From positions 11,612,057-11,676,056 of the forward strand of contig CM057153.1 of the NCBI GenBank assembly GCA_029962745.1: DNA of 64,000 nt, read 5' to 3'. Made by a program: the position numbers and the translations under genes. Under the pieces are notes generated by a model that saw nothing but the letters and a program-made list of their open reading frames with translations, ran no database searches and was not told the origin of the DNA. Origin of the DNA: Echinometra lucunter. Taxonomy: Eukaryota > Echinodermata > Echinoidea > Camarodonta > Echinometridae. Positions within the stretch are counted from its first letter, which is position 1, and each line of letters starts with the position of its first letter. Of the stretch, positions 60,191 through 64,000 are shown one piece after another.

Positions 60191-62440
60191 GATAGGCAGA
60201 AAGGAAGTTGCTGGAGCGGAGTATTGGAGGTAATCAATTTATCGGAGTTATTACCCCTATACCGGGGTTTCTTCCTAACCGATTACGACAGACGAGAAAG
60301 CTACATTGCATTTTAGGCGGGAGTTCAGCACGTGAGGGTGAAAAATCAAACTTGCATCTTGCATTACGATGGTCTTGTCACACAAGTTTACCCAGCACTT
60401 CACTCCCTATTGCAGCGCGTAATGAAATAATTCAAATCAGCTACCCGCGATTCGATAAACAGCGGAGGAGGCGAGATGAGGAGCAGCGGGCGAGTGAAGA
60501 GGGGAGAAAAGGAGAAAGGCGAAGGAGCTCGAAGAGAGCCAACAGTTCTAACCATTCTAATGCGATAGCAATTTGGAGGTGATTCGTTTTCGAATTTAGG
60601 CGGTTAGCCTGTTGAACATGTCAGCCGGGATTAAAAACACTGAGTGTCTTCCCAGCTCGTCTGCCAATCTTTCGTCCTTTTCCCGCGTTTTTTTCCCTTT
60701 TTTTTTAAATGTCTTCGTCCGGTGTCCAACTCTTGCTAACTTTCACCGCATGGGTTGCCATGTACGGACAGACCACGACACTGGCTTGAAAGCGGGCCTA
60801 ATGCTCGTACTGATCACCTAGAAGGCAGCCTTTGATATACAGTTTCGTAACAATATCAGACGGGCGGTATACCCACCTATCGCACGTGCTGCTTATGGTA
60901 CTCTATCTCCTTGGCCCATGGTTAAAAAGTAACCAGAGAAGGGATAAACCACACAAGCACCTTTTGATGAATCTATTAGGAAGATAGATGAGGGCTTGGA
61001 CAGTTATCCCCAATCTATCGTTGATTTGATTTTCGATGTTTTCTTGGAGCGGGTTTCCTCAAGACGCTGTTAATAATACTGTGAGGCGCTTGCCAGGATT
61101 CCAATTATAGGTTTGGAGATAAATCCGGTTATTGACGCTTAATTAACCAACGTAACGAATGTGTTCGTGTCTTTAGAATTTTAAATACCGGAACTGTGTT
61201 ATTTAAAAGAAAGGGATATAACTGGAAAAGGGGTAAACAACAAGAAAATAAAGGATAAAGAAAAATGATAATGACATTTCATCATACTACAGTGCTCATG
61301 TTTTTTTTCATTACTTTCCCATTTTTGGTTTGTTTTATTGTTTGCTTTTGTATTCTTTTTTTTTTTTTTGGCTTGGTGGGTTTTTTTTTTCCGTGGGGAT
61401 GTATGGTGTTTCAAAAAGCAAATTCCGTTTGATTTCGCCATAAATCACTACGGAGATTGTAAAGAGAATGCGAGGCATTTGGAATACCTTGACTTGACTT
61501 AGACAAGTGATGAGGATAGAGAGAGAAGGAGGGAAATAGGGAGACAGAGAAAGAAAGTGTGAGAAAAAGTGAGATGATTCGACAAATGTGTTTTGTAAAA
61601 GTTGCGCTCATTGATTTCCTTCTCACCAATTTCAGCTCCATGGACCCGGCATGGATTTCAATGTTTATTTAAAGGGACTTGATATATCCCTATAAGACCT
61701 TGCTGGCGCTTTAGCGTAAACCAACTGCCCCGGTCAATTTTTTTTTCCCCCGACTAGAAGAGAAAAGATGGATGTCATAATGCGAGCTTTGGAAACTGAT
61801 GCTGCTTTGTCTACCTATAAGTCATGAAATCAAGCGGCGAAATGAAGAAACAGGGACTTGTAATTTTTTTTTATCAAACTTAAAGAAATGTTTCGTTTCC
61901 ATCCAACTGTGACGTCATCGAGGACACCGCACATGTCTCCACAATGGTGTAGATTCTTATTGAGATGACGTAAAGGACTAAACAAAATTGTTTTCAAGTG
62001 TTGAGAGAAAAAAAGAATACATTTTATTATGTGAAAATTCGCTATCTGTTTTGTTTTGAGTTTCTTAATTTCCTTCAAGATAAAATATTGTTTAATTGCA
62101 CTAACCGCAGAACAACATAACGCGAACTGTACGACGAAGGTTCATTTATCACAAGTAAAGGTAGAAAAGAGATGTTCTATTTTAGCGGAAAAGCGTGGAC
62201 GATTTGTACCAATGTTTCTCTTCTTTCGCTATTCCATCAGCACAATGAAAGAGTTGACCTATCGGGCTTTACGAAATTACACCCGTGCAGGAATTTTAAT
62301 TTGAATATTCCACAAGAGTCAACATCGGATAATGTTACACGGGTCCCAGGCCGGATATCGCAATCCATTTTAGTCGCGTTGACGGGCTTCCGTTTTAGGT
62401 TATCGGACAATGATAACCAAAATTGCAATTTTCGAAGTCA
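60191..62440. other. Unique DNA with CpG-richer stretch at 60.2-61.1 kb; no gene recognised
   Basis: 60200-61160 is non-repetitive, richer in GC and CpG, and contains a CACGTG E-box near 60880. A 124-codon frame at 60208-60582 has an Arg/Glu-rich end but no recognisable domain. Poly(T) lies near 61358-61369. Confidence 0.45.
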
Positions 62441-62454
62441 ATTCCTATCCTAGC

Positions 62455-62590
62455 AAAGTTTAGTATTACAATGCAGGTAAAGTCAATTGAACTTGTACAA
62501 TCGATTACAGGTAGTTACTTTGGTTTGTCAAGATATGTAAAGGCTAAACAAATTCGAATACTTACAATCGATTGCTGTAACTTCCACTTG

Positions 62591-62623
<33 letters not shown>

Positions 62624-64000
62624 CAAGATTAATGACTTGCTATTCGATTACCGGCAATCGATTGCTGCCAAGTTCACAGTTCCATTATATCAATATAGAA
62701 TATGTGTAAAGTGAAAAGCACCAACTTACCTGTTGTGATGTTGCCATGTGTGATTTTCTCAATCCTTTTTACGAAATGGTCTACATGTTTTCATACACCA
62801 AAAGAAAAAAAAAATGATCCAGGATGTGTGCCTGTACATGTTTTGGACTGTTTTGGTTTTAGCCTGTATGCTGAAGTGAGTTGAATACTTCCAATTGATT
62901 ACTAGCACTTATAAATTTACCAACGAAATTTACATCGATATAGTGATAAAAAGTACCAACTTATGTTTGTAATGTTGCCATGTATGGGTTTCGACTCATG
63001 GTGAATTTCTCAACCATTTTGTATTGAATGGACAACATTTTTTCATTCATTAAAGTACATAATGATTCAAAATATGTAATGGCTAAAGAAATACAATCGA
63101 TTGCTGGAATTCACACTTGAGAAAATAACTTTCAAGATTAATGGCTTACTATTTGATTACCAGCAATCGATTGCTGCCAAGTTCACCATTACGTACACTC
63201 TTTGCATTCTGGACGGCTTGATGCCTGCTTTATTTTTACCTTTGGTGATATTGCAATCTATTAAATTAATACATAACAAAATTTAACATTACAACACAGG
63301 TAAAGTCAATCGAACCGATTACAGGTATTGTAATGTAGGAAAAAACAGTTTGTCTAATTTATTTTCAATATACGAAGGAGCCTTTAAATACTTTTTGCTG
63401 TCAATATCTTGCAAGTACATGCTCAGTGGTATTCATTTTAAATCATTTTAATGCGATTCGACTTATTGTGAATCAAATCTATTATAAACTTATATCAATA
63501 TAGAATATGTGTTGAGGTAAAAGAACCAACTTACCTGTTGTGATGTTGCCATGTGTGCTTTTCGAATGATGGTGAATTTCTCAATCTTTTTTACGAAATG
63601 GTCTATATATTGCAACCTTTGAAGTCAATGCGTAGCAAAATTTAGTATTACAATGCTGGTAAAGTCAATTGAGCTTGTACAATCGATTACAGGTAGTTAC
63701 TTTATTTTGTCAAGATATGTAAAAGCTAAATAAATCGAATACTTACAATCGATTGCTGGAACTTCTACTTGAAAAATAACCTTCAAGATTAATGACTTGC
63801 TATTCGATTACTTTGGTTTGTCAAGATATGTAAAGGCTAAACAAATTCGAATACTTACAATCGATTGCTGTAACTTCCACTTGGAAAAAAAAAAAAAAAA
63901 AAAAAAAAAACCTTCAAGATTAATGACTTGCTATTCGATTACCGGCAATCGATTGCTGCCAAGTTCACCATTCCATATACTTTTTGCATTCTAGATGGCT
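62455..64000 (+). repeat. Nested tandem array dense in AATCGATT (runs off window)
   Basis: Shared blocks recur: GTACAATCGATTACAGGTAG, TTGTCAAGATATGTAAAGGC, CTTACAATCGATTGCTG, CCTTCAAGATTAATGACTTG, GGCAATCGATTGCTGCCAAG and ACTTACCTGTTGTGATGTTG. The palindrome AATCGATT occurs nine times in about 1.46 kb. Units are of unequal length and partly nested: 63809-63960 is nearly identical to 62515-62670, while 63700-63805 and 63091-63190 are more diverged versions. Poly(A) runs at 62591-62619 and 63885-63910 occupy the same place in two units. No coding capacity was seen. Confidence 0.88.

Noticed and set aside
60208..60582. 124-codon frame with a basic, Glu/Arg-rich C-terminus
   Set aside because: The charged tail comes from a GA-rich stretch. 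No domain, signal or splice context supports it.

Overview
This window reads as repeat-rich, gene-poor animal DNA, most likely from an echinoderm and probably a sea urchin. Four things point there: several tRNA-headed SINE copies with bodies of the kind common in sea urchins, a decayed Jockey/CR1-type retrotransposon, abundant foldback MITEs, and two segments about 1-2% diverged that look like retained haplotypes. The species call is inference from recalled repeat families and cannot be proved from the sequence alone. There is no bacterial or organellar gene organisation, no rRNA and no CRISPR array. I found no confidently coding host gene. The only unmistakable protein-coding homology is the broken non-LTR retrotransposon at 24-27.5 kb.

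Layout. 1-3961 and about 6806-10817 are two near-identical copies of one 4-kb segment, separated by a 500-N gap and about 2.3 kb of other sequence. Each copy carries a foldback-repeat arm, an (AT)n tract, a hairpin-rich MITE and a candidate terminal exon. 10.8-12.7 kb is purine-rich low complexity interrupted by a minus-strand LINE 3' end. 12.7-23 kb is mostly unique AT-rich DNA holding a 167-bp MITE, a 531-bp terminal-inverted-repeat element and a nested direct duplication interrupted by a SINE fragment. 23.1-27.5 kb holds a short GAGGAC-motif repeat cluster, a 212-bp hairpin MITE and the retrotransposon.

27.5-42 kb is unique sequence with simple repeats, a 520-bp inverted-repeat element, a tRNA-SINE, a 77-bp MITE with a 5-bp target duplication, a recent 106-bp tandem duplication, a 640-bp (ACT)n block and a degenerate three-unit tandem repeat. 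42-52 kb contains a splice-flanked 45-nt candidate exon, pyrimidine tracts and unique DNA. 52.1-53.8 kb is a 35-bp minisatellite ending at a tRNA-headed SINE. 54-62 kb is mostly unique, with two further tRNA-related SINE remnants and GA-rich sequence. 62.4-64 kb is a nested tandem array unusually dense in the palindrome AATCGATT and runs off the window end.

The window is best understood as intergenic DNA or a very long intron. Several non-repetitive, CpG-bearing islands could be regulatory modules or untranslated exons, but this is inference. Most open frames over 60 codons are microsatellite translations (poly-Thr, poly-Val, Ser/Leu-rich, Ile-Tyr) or chance frames in AT-rich DNA. They are not annotated as genes.
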